A stretch of DNA of 64,000 nucleotides, from assembly GCF_003254395.2 (NCBI RefSeq), contig NC_037653.1, positions 4,833,783-4,897,782 on the forward strand, read 5' to 3'. The DNA comes from Apis mellifera. Taxonomy: Eukaryota > Arthropoda > Insecta > Hymenoptera > Apidae. The notes under the pieces are model-generated. The model did no database searches. It was not told where the DNA came from and worked only from the letters and a program-made list of their open reading frames with translations. This document shows, piece after piece, positions 12,301-23,598 of this stretch (position 1 is its first letter; each line of letters opens with the position of its first letter). The translations under genes and the position numbers were made by a program.

Positions 12301-15300
12301 ATGCTATTATGAAGAAATTAACATGATTTATATATAGAATTGTTTTATAAAAAAGTGTGCCATATATAATAATAATTTTATATATATGATATAGAAATAT
12401 GAAAATATTATTTGAAATTTCTATTTGATTGAATACAATAATGTTCAGTTTTAATTTTTACATTACAATATAAATAAAATAAAATCATAGTTATTTTTCT
12501 AAAATATATATAAATTGATTAATTAAAGCATACCTTAATACTAATTTAAAATTACTTTTATAATTAGAATTATAAAATTATTAAAATATGATTGTTTAAA
12601 AATAATTTATTAAATTTTATAAACTTTATTTATGATTAATTAAATTATGTATTATATATTATGTATTATTTTAATAAATAAAATATGCATTAATATAATC
12701 AATAATTACCTTTATTGCACTTAATATATAATATATATATAATACATTCATACATAGATACATAGATGCATTCATACATATATACATATATAATACATAT
12801 TATTATAATATTTCACATTTTATTTAACATATTTACAATAATTATACATATTTTAAATAATATAATTATATATTATTATAATAATTATACATATATATTA
12901 AATAATATAAACATTTATATAATATATATTACAAAAATTTTATTAATTATAAAAATATAATTAGTACAATTATACTTACCTTAATATATTTCATCATATA
13001 ATATAAAAAATATATATATGTACACGCATTATATCTTACAAAATTAAATTTATTAAAATAATAGTTAATTAAAATATATATTTATATATATTTGTAACAC
13101 TTTTAATCAATTTATTAAGGTATGCTTTAATCAACAACAATAATTTTAATATTTTAAATATATTAAATATATAAGATTATTTTATTTTAAAACATATAAA
13201 AATATATAAAAATAATTTAATTAATATATATTTTACTTTTTATGAATGAAAAATCTATTTAAATCATTTATATATCAAATTAAATATGAATAAAGCAATA
13301 TAAATATAATATAATAGCAATAATATAATAAATAAATAATAAATAAATAAATATTGTTTTATATTGCTATATCAATATTTTGATATGCATTATTATTCTT
13401 TAAATTTGTTTCTAAATTTAATATTTCATAAATAAATTTTTTTTATATTTTAATGTTAATATTTTAATATATTTTAATATAAATAATTATACTCTGAAAT
13501 TATTAAATAAAAAATAAAATTATTTTCTTTTAGAGAAAATATGCAATAATGAATAAATAATGAATATAAATTAGGAAATAATTTGAAAAAATAAGAGAAC
13601 TATTTTATTATTATTATCTATATTTAAATAAATAAAAATTAATATTTAAAATAATTATATAACGCTATAAATAAACTAACATTTTTGAAAATATCAATTG
13701 TAAAATATTTTCGATCCCGCGACTTGAAAGTGTTTTATGAAATGGCGACAACTTCATATATTTAACGCCATCTATGTAATAAACGATGAAAATAGCTTTT
13801 TTTTTAAATGAAAATAGTTTTATATAAAAAAATTCATTAAATCAAAAACATTTAAAATAATACTAAATGAAATTTATTTTGTTATTAAATTATCAATCGT
13901 TTATTTATTTGTGCCTTTTATTGTTTAAAAATTTATTAATTATATTTTATTTTTAACTATTTTTTTTGAAGAATTCTTTTAATTTTCCTGATTATTTTAT
14001 TGAATGTTTATACTGTAGCATTACATTACAAAAATAAAAACAAATAACAAGAACAAAAAAATGTTTATCTGCAAATTTATATATCAACTGATACTTTGAA
14101 GAAGTAATACATATAATAAATAATATATATATAATATGTAATACGTATAATATATAAATAATATAGTAGTATAATACAGTTAATATTATAAGAGCAATAT
14201 ATAATAACAATAATAAATAATATAGTATGTATCATAATAGTTGACTTTATAATTTTTATTATTTCATCTCTTCATATCTTATTTTTATTACAATTACAGT
14301 TTGTTAGAGTTATTATATTTATTATTTTTAAACTATTATAATTTTTTTAAATTTTGATAATATATTATATTGAATAATAAGACAAAAATGAAAAAAAATC
14401 TTACTTATGCAGCAATAATAAGGAATATGCAAAGTGAAAATACTGCAAATCACATTAGTTTTATATAAATTATTTAAATTTACTTACCAAGTTTAATGGT
14501 AATATTCCTTTCTAATTCATTTTTAAAACGAACAGTCTGTACTCCTGATATAGCTTTTACAATTGTAGATTTTCCATGTGCTACATGGCCAATAGTACCT
14601 ACAGAAGATTTCAAATTTTTATTTTGTAATATATTGCTTTTTAACTTTATATTTATATGTATAATTTTAATGATGTTTATATATCATTAATATAATAAAG
14701 AAATTATATTTACCAATATTAATTGTTGCTTGTCTGCTGATAACTTCACGGGATAATGCAGTCAATTTACTAACATCCTAAAAAAAGTTTTATAAATTTA
14801 TATATTAAGATAATAAAATAATTTTTATAATTGAAAGGAAACTAAAAGTTAAAAAATTAAAATAAAAGAAATTATATTTTATTTTAATTAAATAAATTTA
14901 TAACAACATTGTATAAAATGAATATAATATTTTAACTTACTCTTAGATATTATAAGAGATTATTATGAAAAAAAAAAATGTCAATGATAGGATATTTATT
15001 ATTAATTCAGCACTAAATAAAAGTATAAATATAACATTATTATGATAATATGAAATCTAAATATTATTAATAACTATTGAAATTAAATTATTAATTAATT
15101 TATTTAATTAATAATATTACTAACATTATAATAAAATATAATTTTAAAAAGTATATAATAACATACTTTTCGAAATTTATTAATAAAAATTTTCATTTAA
15201 AATTTACATTTTCAATGTAAGTAGAAATGATGACAGTATGCTAATACGAATTGAGGTTATATAAAATATTATGAAAACTTTTGGATTATAAAAATATATA

Positions 15301-15390
15301 AGTATATTTATTACTTACAAGCTTTGAAAGATCTTGTTTATAAAGATTTGGTTGACCCGTAGTCACTCCTAAACCTTCCTCACCACCCAT
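7148..15390 (-). CDS. eIF2gamma: Translation initiation factor 2 subunit gamma
   Basis: Nine coding exons on the minus strand: 15390-15319, 14777-14714, 14598-14488, 8750-8517, 8435-8277, 8193-7964, 7893-7749, 7639-7470 and 7384-7148 (473 residues, the usual length). G1 motif GHVAHGKST at about residues 49-57, switch 1 around ERNITI, a zinc-knuckle cysteine cluster (CDNEKCPRPGC), G3 DCPGHD and G4 NKID are all present, as are the C-terminal beta-barrel domains ending in HWRLIGWGQI. Role: the GTP-binding core of eIF2, which delivers initiator Met-tRNA to the 40S ribosome. An in-frame TGA lies upstream of the ATG at 15390, which fixes the start. The 5.7-kb intron after exon 3 is far longer than all others and holds the Su(var)3-9 terminal exon. 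Exons 1-3 are shared with Su(var)3-9, so both proteins come from one promoter unless an internal one exists. Confidence 0.95.
9298..9424. repeat. Two-copy tandem duplication flanking a (TA)n tract
   Basis: A segment of about 55 bases made of iterated TTAATTAGAA-type words occurs at about 9299-9346 and again at about 9373-9421. A (TA)n tract separates the two copies. This looks like slippage or local duplication inside the intron. Confidence 0.7.
10322..15390 (-). CDS. Su(var)3-9: Histone H3K9 methyltransferase Su(var)3-9, spliced onto eIF2-gamma exons
   Basis: The protein is built from eIF2-gamma exons 1-3 (15390-15319, 14777-14714, 14598-14488) plus one large terminal exon at 12126-10322 (683 residues). 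The donor at 14488 leaves one base; the acceptor ACAG ending at 12127 restores the frame exactly (residue 83 becomes Asp). The junction falls right after ITIKL, the same place as in Drosophila Su(var)3-9. Domains in order: shared N-terminus with an isolated G1 motif, Ser/Asn-rich linker, chromodomain at about 245-297 (ILAKK, then TYLIKWKNWDL and TWEP), pre-SET cysteines (IGCECKTC, YECNKRCNCD), SET at about 505-625 with the catalytic NHSCDPN and ITFDY motifs, and post-SET (CKCDAQNC) ending in RYLF. It methylates histone H3 lysine 9 in heterochromatin. All key residues are present. An insert of about 45 residues separates SET from post-SET. The frame also stays open upstream of the acceptor to an ATG at 12142. 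Confidence 0.9.
13690..13800 (-). promoter_or_regulatory. CpG-containing island inside the fused-locus intron (candidate internal promoter)
   Basis: This block stands out from more than 1 kb of near-pure AT on each side. It contains several CpG dinucleotides and two GCCAT cores in opposite orientation (around 13742-13748 and 13766-13772), the core recognised by YY1/Pho-type factors. It lies about 1.6 kb upstream of the Su(var)3-9 terminal exon on its strand. A promoter or enhancer function is inference from composition alone. Confidence 0.3.
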
Positions 15391-16562
15391 AATCACTAAA
15401 TCACTTTCCGTAACACGCAAACCACGCGAGAGATACTTAAAAAAAGGTAATAGCTAATTTGAATATAGATGACTACTAGTTAAAAGAATCAAGAAAGCAG
15501 AAGTAGCGCCAAATAAAAATATTTCAAATTAAAGCAATATTTTCAGATTATTTATCTTTTCAATTCTTTATATATTAATTTTTTTTAAATATTGATTTTA
15601 AAATAAATATAATATAAATTTGTATATATAAAATAAATATGATAAATTAAAATTTTAATCTAAAATTAAAATCGTTTTTGATTTATTAATAAAAATATAA
15701 TATTTTGAATTTTTAAAATAAAAGAGAAAGAATAAATAATCATAAATTTCATACAAAAATTTTAATCAAAATTTTTATAAATTTTTAGAAATTTTATTAT
15801 TATAATTACAATTAAATAATGAAATTAATAAAAATAATGAAATAAATTAAATAAATATTAAACTAATTAAAAAAAAATTAAATTATATTTTGAATAAATA
15901 ATTATAATTATAAATAATTATATAATGAATAAATAATTATAAATAATAATTATAAACTTTTAATTAAAAATGAATTAAAAGCTGATTTTTAAATTTGCGA
16001 AACTCGAATTCAAAATTTTATGAAATCTTAAAACTCATAAAATTAATTTCGAATATTTATTAAATTATTATATAATTCTTCGATTAAAATTTTAATTTGA
16101 AATTCTAAAAATGTTATTTTTAATAAATCAGGCTTAAGTTTTGGGTTCAAATTTTGTTATTTTTTCGTTAAGAATTCTTTCTCCATTATGGACAATCGCA
16201 TAATTATTAGTTTCAAAAATAGTCTTTCTATGTACTATGATATCTAAAAGTATGCTAATCATTTCATTATTAACTTAATTATCCTTATTAAAAAAAAAAT
16301 TAAAGTTATTTTTTTTCATTTTTGAGTTATTAATTTTTCTTATCCATCAAAATGCTGCAGTTTACTTTATACATAATGCAAATATATACAGATATAAGTA
16401 TAATTAAAAGAAATTTAAATAATAAACATCATTTGAATTGAAAATAAGCGAACATTGATCATTGAACTCTAGTTGAATTCTGCTACTTTTACAAGATATT
16501 CGTAACGTAATAAATCGAGATAGGAATATAATTTTATTTTATACAAATATTTCAAGTTCAAA
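15391..16562. other. Divergent spacer between eIF2-gamma/Su(var)3-9 and GNPAT
   Basis: This spacer carries the 5' UTR and promoter of the fused locus (the less AT-rich part at about 15391-15515) and of GNPAT (about 16340-16562). The middle is plain AT-rich DNA with no coding potential. No RNA gene was seen. Confidence 0.5.
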
Positions 16563-18019
16563 ATGGAGAAAAATTTAGAATTTGTGGATTTATTGTATGC
16601 AAGACGAAAAGATTGTGATATTTTATGGGTCTCTCGTTCAATGGATCCATTATTACCACATAAACTTCCACCAGAATCTATATATTCTAGAAATAAAATG
16701 ATTCAAGCAGTTTTAAATAATGAAAAAGTTAAATTAACAATTATTTCTTTGGCTACCGTACTTCAAACAGATATTAAAAAAGTTATCAAAGAAGCTTATG
16801 AAATAATAAATGAAATGGCTAGCAAAGCACATTTAACTACTGTTCGTTGGATGGGTAAAATTAAAATTTTTTGAAATCTTATATTTTAATCTTTTAAAGT
16901 TATATAAAAATAACATTTAAATTCTAGGTTTAATTATTTCAAAAGTTCTTAAACGTATTTTTGTGAGTATTTATATCAATGAAAATGCAATATACAAAAT
17001 GAAAAAGGAAATGCAAATTTCTCAAGTACAATATGTTTATGCACCTTCTCATAGAAGTTATTTAGATTTTATATTATTATCATATATTTTATTCTCTTAT
17101 GATATGGCACTTCCAAATATTGCAAGTGGAATGGATTTTTATCATATGTATGTAATAGGAGAATTATTAAGAAAAACAGGAGCGTTTTACATGCGGCGCA
17201 GTTTTTCTAATGATTTGTTATATAAAAGAATATTTAGTACATATGTAGCATCTCTAGTAGAACATAGTGACAGAGCAATTGAATTTTTCATTGAAGGTAC
17301 TCGAAGCAGAAGTTTGAAGAGTATAATACCAAAGTTTGGTGTGTTAAAATTAATAATTTAATAATTTACATATAATTACATATAATATTTAGTGAGAAGA
17401 TAACAAAAATGGTTTAATTTTAAGGTCTTTTGTCAATTATTTTGGAAAGTTTATTAGAAGGTGGTGTACCTGATATATATTTTATACCTATTAGTATTAA
17501 CTATGAACGACCACCAGAAGAATTGTTGTTTACATATGAACTTTTGGGAGTACCAAAACCAAAAGAATCTACTGCTGGTTTACTTCAATCTTTGTCTATT
17601 TTACAGAAATCACATGCTTATGGACGTGTTGTTTTTAATGTTGGTGAACCTATTTCTGCATGCCAATTTTTAAGTATGGAACAACGCAAGACAAAAGTAT
17701 TATCACCTCATATAAAATTACCAACATTTGTTACTGAAAATTTGGCATATTGCATAATAGATTCACATAAAAAAAATACAATACTTATGCCTTTTAATTT
17801 AATTGCTTTATTATTTAATGAAAAAAGTCAAACAAATCCAGATAATCCATATACATTAAATGATTTAGTCAATGACTATTTATGGTGTAAAAATATTTTA
17901 AAAGTATTTAATGCTACAGTACATATAGAAAGGTGAGATTATGAAATATTAATTTTAATATTATATATATTTATAAATATATATTATTATTTATTAATAT
18001 AATTTGTATATATATATAC

Positions 18020-18061
<42 letters not shown>

Positions 18062-19228
18062 AATTATATATTATATTATATATATATATATATATATCAC
18101 TTTATAAAATATTATAAAAAAATTTTTATAGATCACTTAATGCAAATGCAAGCAACATAAAACAAGAAATATTAGATAGTTTAAAATGTCATGAAGAATT
18201 ACTTGTATTTGACATATCAAAAATTTTAAGACTTAAAGAGAGACACAGAACAATGAAATCGAAAAGTAATATTTATGTTAAAGGCCATACTTTGTCAGAA
18301 AAAACTATGCGGATAGCTGTACCAGTTATTAATATTTCAATTTATCTAAATCCAACTTTATCCTTCTTAATAAAACCAGCTATTGTCATTATTACAATAG
18401 GAATAAAGAAAATCGAAATTGGTAATATTATTTTATATAATATTATTTTATATTTTATATATATATATAATATTATATATGAAAAAAATTAAATTTGTAT
18501 ATTATTATATTATATATGTATATATTTTATTATATATGTAGGAATTGCATTTAAACGATATATGCTATTGAGAAAATTATTGAGTACAGAATTTGCAATG
18601 CCTTTAATAGAAAATGAATCTGTAATAAAATCTGAATGGAAAGAAACATTAAATTTATTATTAAAACAAAATTATATAAGTATTCAAAATAATATATATA
18701 TACAAGAAGAAAATACTAAAGTTTGTTCTCTTCTCTATAATGTAATATTACCATTTATAGATACAATATACATTACATGTCTTGTTCTATTTGAGGTAAA
18801 TTTAATATTTTCATGATATTTCATATTTAATTATATAAGTTTAATTATAAGTTTTAAATATATAAATATATATAAATAATAATTTTTTTCAATTATAGTG
18901 GGATGAAACAAAATTAAATTATATAACAATACAATCAGTTTTAATTGAAACACAAAAGCAAATAGAAAAAGCATTTCTTGAAAAACGCCAATGGGGAAAA
19001 CATCCTTATTCTTTATCAATTGATTTAATTAATACAACAATATCCAATTTTATAATACAAGGTATTCTAGTGCCATATGAAAAAAAAGGTATATATCAAG
19101 TTGAGAAAATTAAAATAATACAAATTCTTACACAATTACAAAATCTTTCATTAAAACATCCATTAGGTTCATATCTTAATACAATTTTATTACCTATATT
19201 ATCACCATCAGTTTCTTCTAAATTGTAA
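16563..19228 (+). CDS. GNPAT: Dihydroxyacetone-phosphate acyltransferase, peroxisomal
   Basis: Six coding exons: 16563-16854, 16928-17338, 17425-17932, 18132-18421, 18542-18795 and 18899-19228 (694 residues; human GNPAT about 680). Acyltransferase motif I is HRSYLD at about 139-144 (catalytic His and Asp) after VYAPS. Further motifs are GAFYMRRSF, FFIEGTRSRS (glycerolipid acyltransferase motif III) and IPISINYERPPEE. The protein ends in Ser-Lys-Leu, a textbook PTS1 peroxisomal import signal, which separates it from mitochondrial GPAT relatives. Role: acylates the sn-1 position of dihydroxyacetone phosphate, the first step of ether-lipid and plasmalogen synthesis in peroxisomes. Catalytic motifs are intact. 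The third intron is expanded by (TA)n tracts. Confidence 0.93.
18007..18060. repeat. (TA)n microsatellite in GNPAT intron 3
   Basis: An imperfect TA tract of about 50 bases, continuing with further TA-rich sequence to about 18098. Confidence 0.85.
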
Positions 19229-19373
19229 AAATAAGATAAGTTAAAGCAATGATGAATATATTTTTAAACATTTGAAATTATATAAATAATTACTTTAGAT
19301 GTGAATAATTACTTTAAATTTTATTATTTAATATAATTAGATATAGATATTTATCTAATTAATGTATACATTT

Positions 19374-20599
19374 TCATATATTAGATTTTTTTTTAAATTT
19401 AGAAGAAAAATTATGTATATCTTTAAGAAGCATTCTTATATCGTCATCTAATTTGCCTACTGATTTTTTTCTTCTGCCAAGAAGTAAAGTAGCGCCAGTA
19501 GTCGATGCAGAATTATTCATATTTCTAAATAAAAGCTGAAAAAATTATTGTAGAAAATATAATAAATATAATAAAAAATATAATTATTATTTATAATAGA
19601 CATTATAAATTAATGATTAATTACCATGACCAATCTAACAAGATACACAGCAAATGTAAGAAATGAAATAGCCATAAGTGCACCTTCTATAGATGGAAAT
19701 CCTGCTGCATGTTCATAATCATAATTGTGATCATACTGATCAGTACCCCTTTTTTTTCGAGCAATTATTGTACTTGCTGCAAGTTGAACTTCTGAAAATA
19801 TTATAAATAAATATTTTGTTACTATATTGATATGGATTATTATTATTATATGGATTGATTATTGTATTATTATTTTTATGTATTACCTATTTCAGAAATT
19901 AATGTATTTTCAAATGTCTTCAAAAATTGAATTTTTCCATCATTTGATGCAGGTTGAGATTTTAAAGTATAATGAACATTTTCAAGTATATCCACTGGAA
20001 GATAATTCAAAAGTCTTATATCATTTGCAATAAAAATTTTATCTAAATATTGTTTTTCTTTTTTTTCCTAAAAAAAATAAAACATTAAATTGCTATTATT
20101 TCTCATAATTAAATTAAAGAAAAAATTTTAGATTTAAAATATTTTATTTACTTTGGTTATTAAAGATTCTGTTGTTTCATTTTTGTTAAAATATTTTAAA
20201 ATTATAGGTTCTTCTTTGATATTATTTTTTAATTTATAAAAATCATATTCTCCAGTTTTATTAGTTGCTGTTTGCTTTCCTTTTAAATTTTTATAAGTAA
20301 TATTTTGATATGTATAAAGGAACTGATTTTCCTTTTGAGTAAATTTATAAAAATGATCTTGTTTTACAGGTATTCTACAAATAATAAATATAAAATTTTA
20401 ATAAAAATTTGATTCTAATATATAGATTATTAAATCTATTTTATAATTTAGATTATAAAATAGATTGTTTAATTAATAATGGATTTATATATACTTACTT
20501 GTATACTTTTTCTTCATTAGAAAATTGAGGAATTTCTATCCATTCTGCTAAACTAGTCTTCAATAAAAAAATCTTGAATATTAATATATTAATTAGCAT
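19374..20599 (-). CDS. Unrecognised type I membrane protein with a pre-membrane RKKR site
   Basis: Five exons on the minus strand: 20599-20499, 20374-20152, 20067-19887, 19791-19625 and 19535-19374 (277 residues). Splice phases fit throughout. The N-terminus is a probable signal peptide (residues 1-18, rich in Ile/Leu/Phe). The ectodomain is lysine- and tyrosine-rich with three N-glycosylation sequons (NIT, NKT, NET) and one conserved-looking block, RLLNYLPVDILENVHY. A dibasic RKKR (about 179-182) is followed by an acidic/aromatic stretch. Next come FPSIEGALMAISFLTFAVYL and more hydrophobic residues, forming one transmembrane helix (about 202-227), and a basic cytoplasmic tail of about 50 residues. 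I do not recognise the family; it looks like an insect-restricted membrane protein. It faces GNPAT tail-to-tail with only 145 bases between stop codons. Confidence 0.7.
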
Positions 20600-22128
20600 T
20601 GTAATTATATAAATTATATATTTTTTATAATAATATTTATATATGTATACATATATGGAATGATATGATTTAAATAAAAAAGTAAATAAATATTGTCCTT
20701 ATTTTCAGTATTATAGAGTTACAGACACTAACTAAATATGTACTTGCATTATCATATAGTGTGACAGAAGTCAGGATGTTATTATTTCAAGTAGAGATTC
20801 TGTTAGATTTAACGAGGACAAAGATTAGATTGACATCAATTTATTAAATATTTCTACAAAATTTTGTATAATCATATATAAAATTTTTTTTTTTTAAATT
20901 TTATTAAAAAAATTTTTTTTATTTTAAGAAAATATATAAATAATTATAAATTCTATTAATTAATAATTTATTTATTCATATTACCATAGTACAATAATGA
21001 AATAACAATAAGTTTTTATGAAAATTTGTTAATTATACATAAAATCTATAATAATATTACTGTCTTTTTTTAAGTACTTTTGTATGTTAATTATAAACCA
21101 TATTATAAATTAAGTTTAAAAAAATACATTGTTAGTTTTTATAAAATATAGCGTTTACAAATATTTTTAAGTAATATAAAATTTTAAATAAATTTAATAT
21201 GTACAAATAATTAAAATGTAGATAAAATAGAAACATAATGTTAGGTATTAAACTATTATCAATCTAATAGAGATAATAAATATAACAATATATATTTATT
21301 GTTATATATATAAAAAAAGTTATATTTTAAATATAACAATATATATTGATATTGCACAAATCTTTTTATATTATGTATATAAATGAAAAAAATTTGTGGA
21401 AAGTTTATTATAAAATTATAGTAGCAATTATACATATTTTAAATTCATTATCGCAATATTGACTATTTTAATATACTATTTTTGATATTCAGAATATATA
21501 AATGTTTTAGAAAATAAAAAGATAAAAATAGCAATATACTGTATTTATTACATAATTAGAATATTTTTTTAAACTTTTAAATTTTTAAAAAAATATAGGC
21601 CATATTTGTGTAATAATGCATTTGATGTTAAATTAATTATACATAAAAAAATATAATCTCAAATAAAATAATTAAATATTTTGGAAATCATATGAGATTC
21701 GGTTAATTAATTGATACATAAGTAAAATGGCATTAATATTCATATATTATGTTTATAATACTTATAAATGAAAAATTATTTGTTTTAAAATACAATATTC
21801 CATTTAAAATATTATTATCTAAAAACAAGTCAATCATTATAAAATATTTATTTAAGAAATAAAAAAATACATTTATATAAATTTTATTTGTTCATATATT
21901 TCTGAATTCAAAAAAAAATAAAATTATTTTTCAATGAGAATTTTTTGATTTTAAATTATTTTTGTTCTATCACTATATATTATTATCAGTTTTTATCATC
22001 AATAAGAAAAATGGATAAATATTCTAATCAAAAAATAATTTAAAAAAATATGATAATTTTAATATAATGAAGTATTAATTTTTAAGACTTTAATATAAAC
22101 TAAACAAAATATTTTAAATTTTTAATAA

Positions 22129-22165
<37 letters not shown>

Positions 22166-23484
22166 ATGATTTTATAAATTTTATTTTATCCTATTAATTA
22201 TGGAAAACATAATAGAATGAACACAATTAAAAAAGAAAAAATATAATTTCATTTTCCTTTCTGATTGGAATGTATTTTGTTTTAAATAAAATAATAAAAA
22301 ACAATATTGCGAATTAATGAAAAAATAATAAATATATTTAAAACTTGAAATTTATTATTATTTCTATTATATACTAATTAAGTAGTTTAAAAAAAAAATT
22401 TATTTTGCTATTTTCTAATACAAAATTTATCACAATAGTAATTATAATATTGTTATATAGAAATTTTTTTCTAAGTATATATGATAAATTTTGAATTATT
22501 TAGAATACATTTATTTAATTATGAATTTCGTTATTATAATTAATAAAATAAAGAAGAATGCTTATAAAGTTTATTATGATCTATAAGATCAAAAGTCTAA
22601 GAAGACTGCATAATCTGCAATAATCTTATTTTTTATCACATAAAAATCAATAAATTACAATATATATTTTATTCATGATTTTATAATTTTTAATTATTTT
22701 TATTAAAATTCTTAAAAGAATTTGACATGAGTTATAGATGTCAATATTTGTAATTTCTAAATTTAAATATTTTGAAGCGAAAGTATGAAGTAATAAATTT
22801 ATCATAGCATAATATATATTAATTTAATCTATGAAAAACTTGAATTGCTAAGAAATTTCTACAATAACATTCTTAACCATACCCCAAAAATTTATGTATA
22901 TAAAAGAAATATACATGTATTTTGTAATTCATATATACTATTTGCTATATACTATTATTATAATCTTATAATTATTCTATTTTAAGCATCTTTTGCAAAG
23001 TTATAAAATATTCTATGCATATATTTCTATATTAAGCTTGAAAATTTATTTATTTATATTAGCGCTTATATTTCAAAAAAGATTATATATTCAATATATT
23101 AGATTGATAAAACAGCATGAAATAATTATTTATATTAGGATAAGATAAATAATTATCAAAAATGTCATGATTACATTATATCTATTATTTTATGAAATAT
23201 TTTTTATAATTTGTTCAAAGCAAAAAATTTTTATCAAATAATTTATATAATGAAACATGTTTAAATTCATTACTAAAATTTAATTTTTCATAAAAAAATT
23301 GCTGTTTTCATATATCCATTGAGTATCTTATCTTACGAATGCAGTCTAAGTAATTTTCTACATAATAATTTTTATTTTCTACGTAAAATATCTTGGAAGA
23401 TATATAGTTTTGTTTAATATCAGTACACTGATATTTATAATGAAATATAATTGTACTCCCTTTCATGAATTGAATGTATTCAAG
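20600..23484. other. Spacer upstream of the membrane protein gene and PKD 3' UTR
   Basis: No gene found. Positions 20700-20850 are less AT-rich and probably hold the promoter of the minus-strand membrane protein gene. The rest, up to 23484, is AT-rich and includes the 3' UTR of protein kinase D. A (TA)n tract lies at 22136-22160. Confidence 0.5.
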
Positions 23485-23598
23485 TCAGGCACGAATAAAA
23501 CGTCGTAATGTAGCTCGAGCACTACGTGCCCAGCCTTTATGTATAGACAAATTATTTGGTAGTGTTTCGATGTTTAACGAAGGCGGATAATTCTGTCA
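23485..23598 (-). other. PKD: In-frame C-terminal extension after the PKD UGA (candidate readthrough)
   Basis: Reading on past the PKD stop (TGA at 23598-23596, followed by C), the same frame stays open for 36 codons to a second TGA at 23487-23485. By hand count 45 of its 108 bases are G or C, far above the neighbouring 3' UTR and similar to the exon before it. It starts QNYPPSLNIETLPNN and ends with a basic Arg-rich tail, ARATLRRFIRA. The beginning is similar to the vertebrate PKD tail, which continues through a QYPTHLIN-like segment at this point. No splice site pair that would remove the TGA is visible. Confidence 0.55.

Larger units (their letters stand above)
8751..14487 (-). other. Large eIF2-gamma intron hosting the Su(var)3-9 exon
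   Basis: Apart from the Su(var)3-9 exon (10322-12126) this intron contains no coding sequence that I can support. The stretch 8751-10321 is AT-rich with tandem repeats, and 12127-14487 is AT-rich with a small GC-richer island near 13.7 kb. Several AT-driven open frames (12766-12960, 13992-14210) show no protein-like composition. It is an intron for the eIF2-gamma mRNA; for the Su(var)3-9 mRNA only 12127-14487 is intron and 8751-10321 is downstream sequence. Confidence 0.8.

Noticed and set aside
12766..14210. Ile/Tyr-rich open frames in the eIF2-gamma intron
   Set aside because: Composition is what random AT-rich DNA gives; they contain no motif and sit on TA repeats.
23596..23598. UGA in PKD as a selenocysteine codon
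   Set aside because: No SECIS-like stem was recognised in the AT-rich 3' region, PKD is not a selenoprotein family, and Hymenoptera are reported to have lost selenoproteins. Readthrough is the simpler idea.
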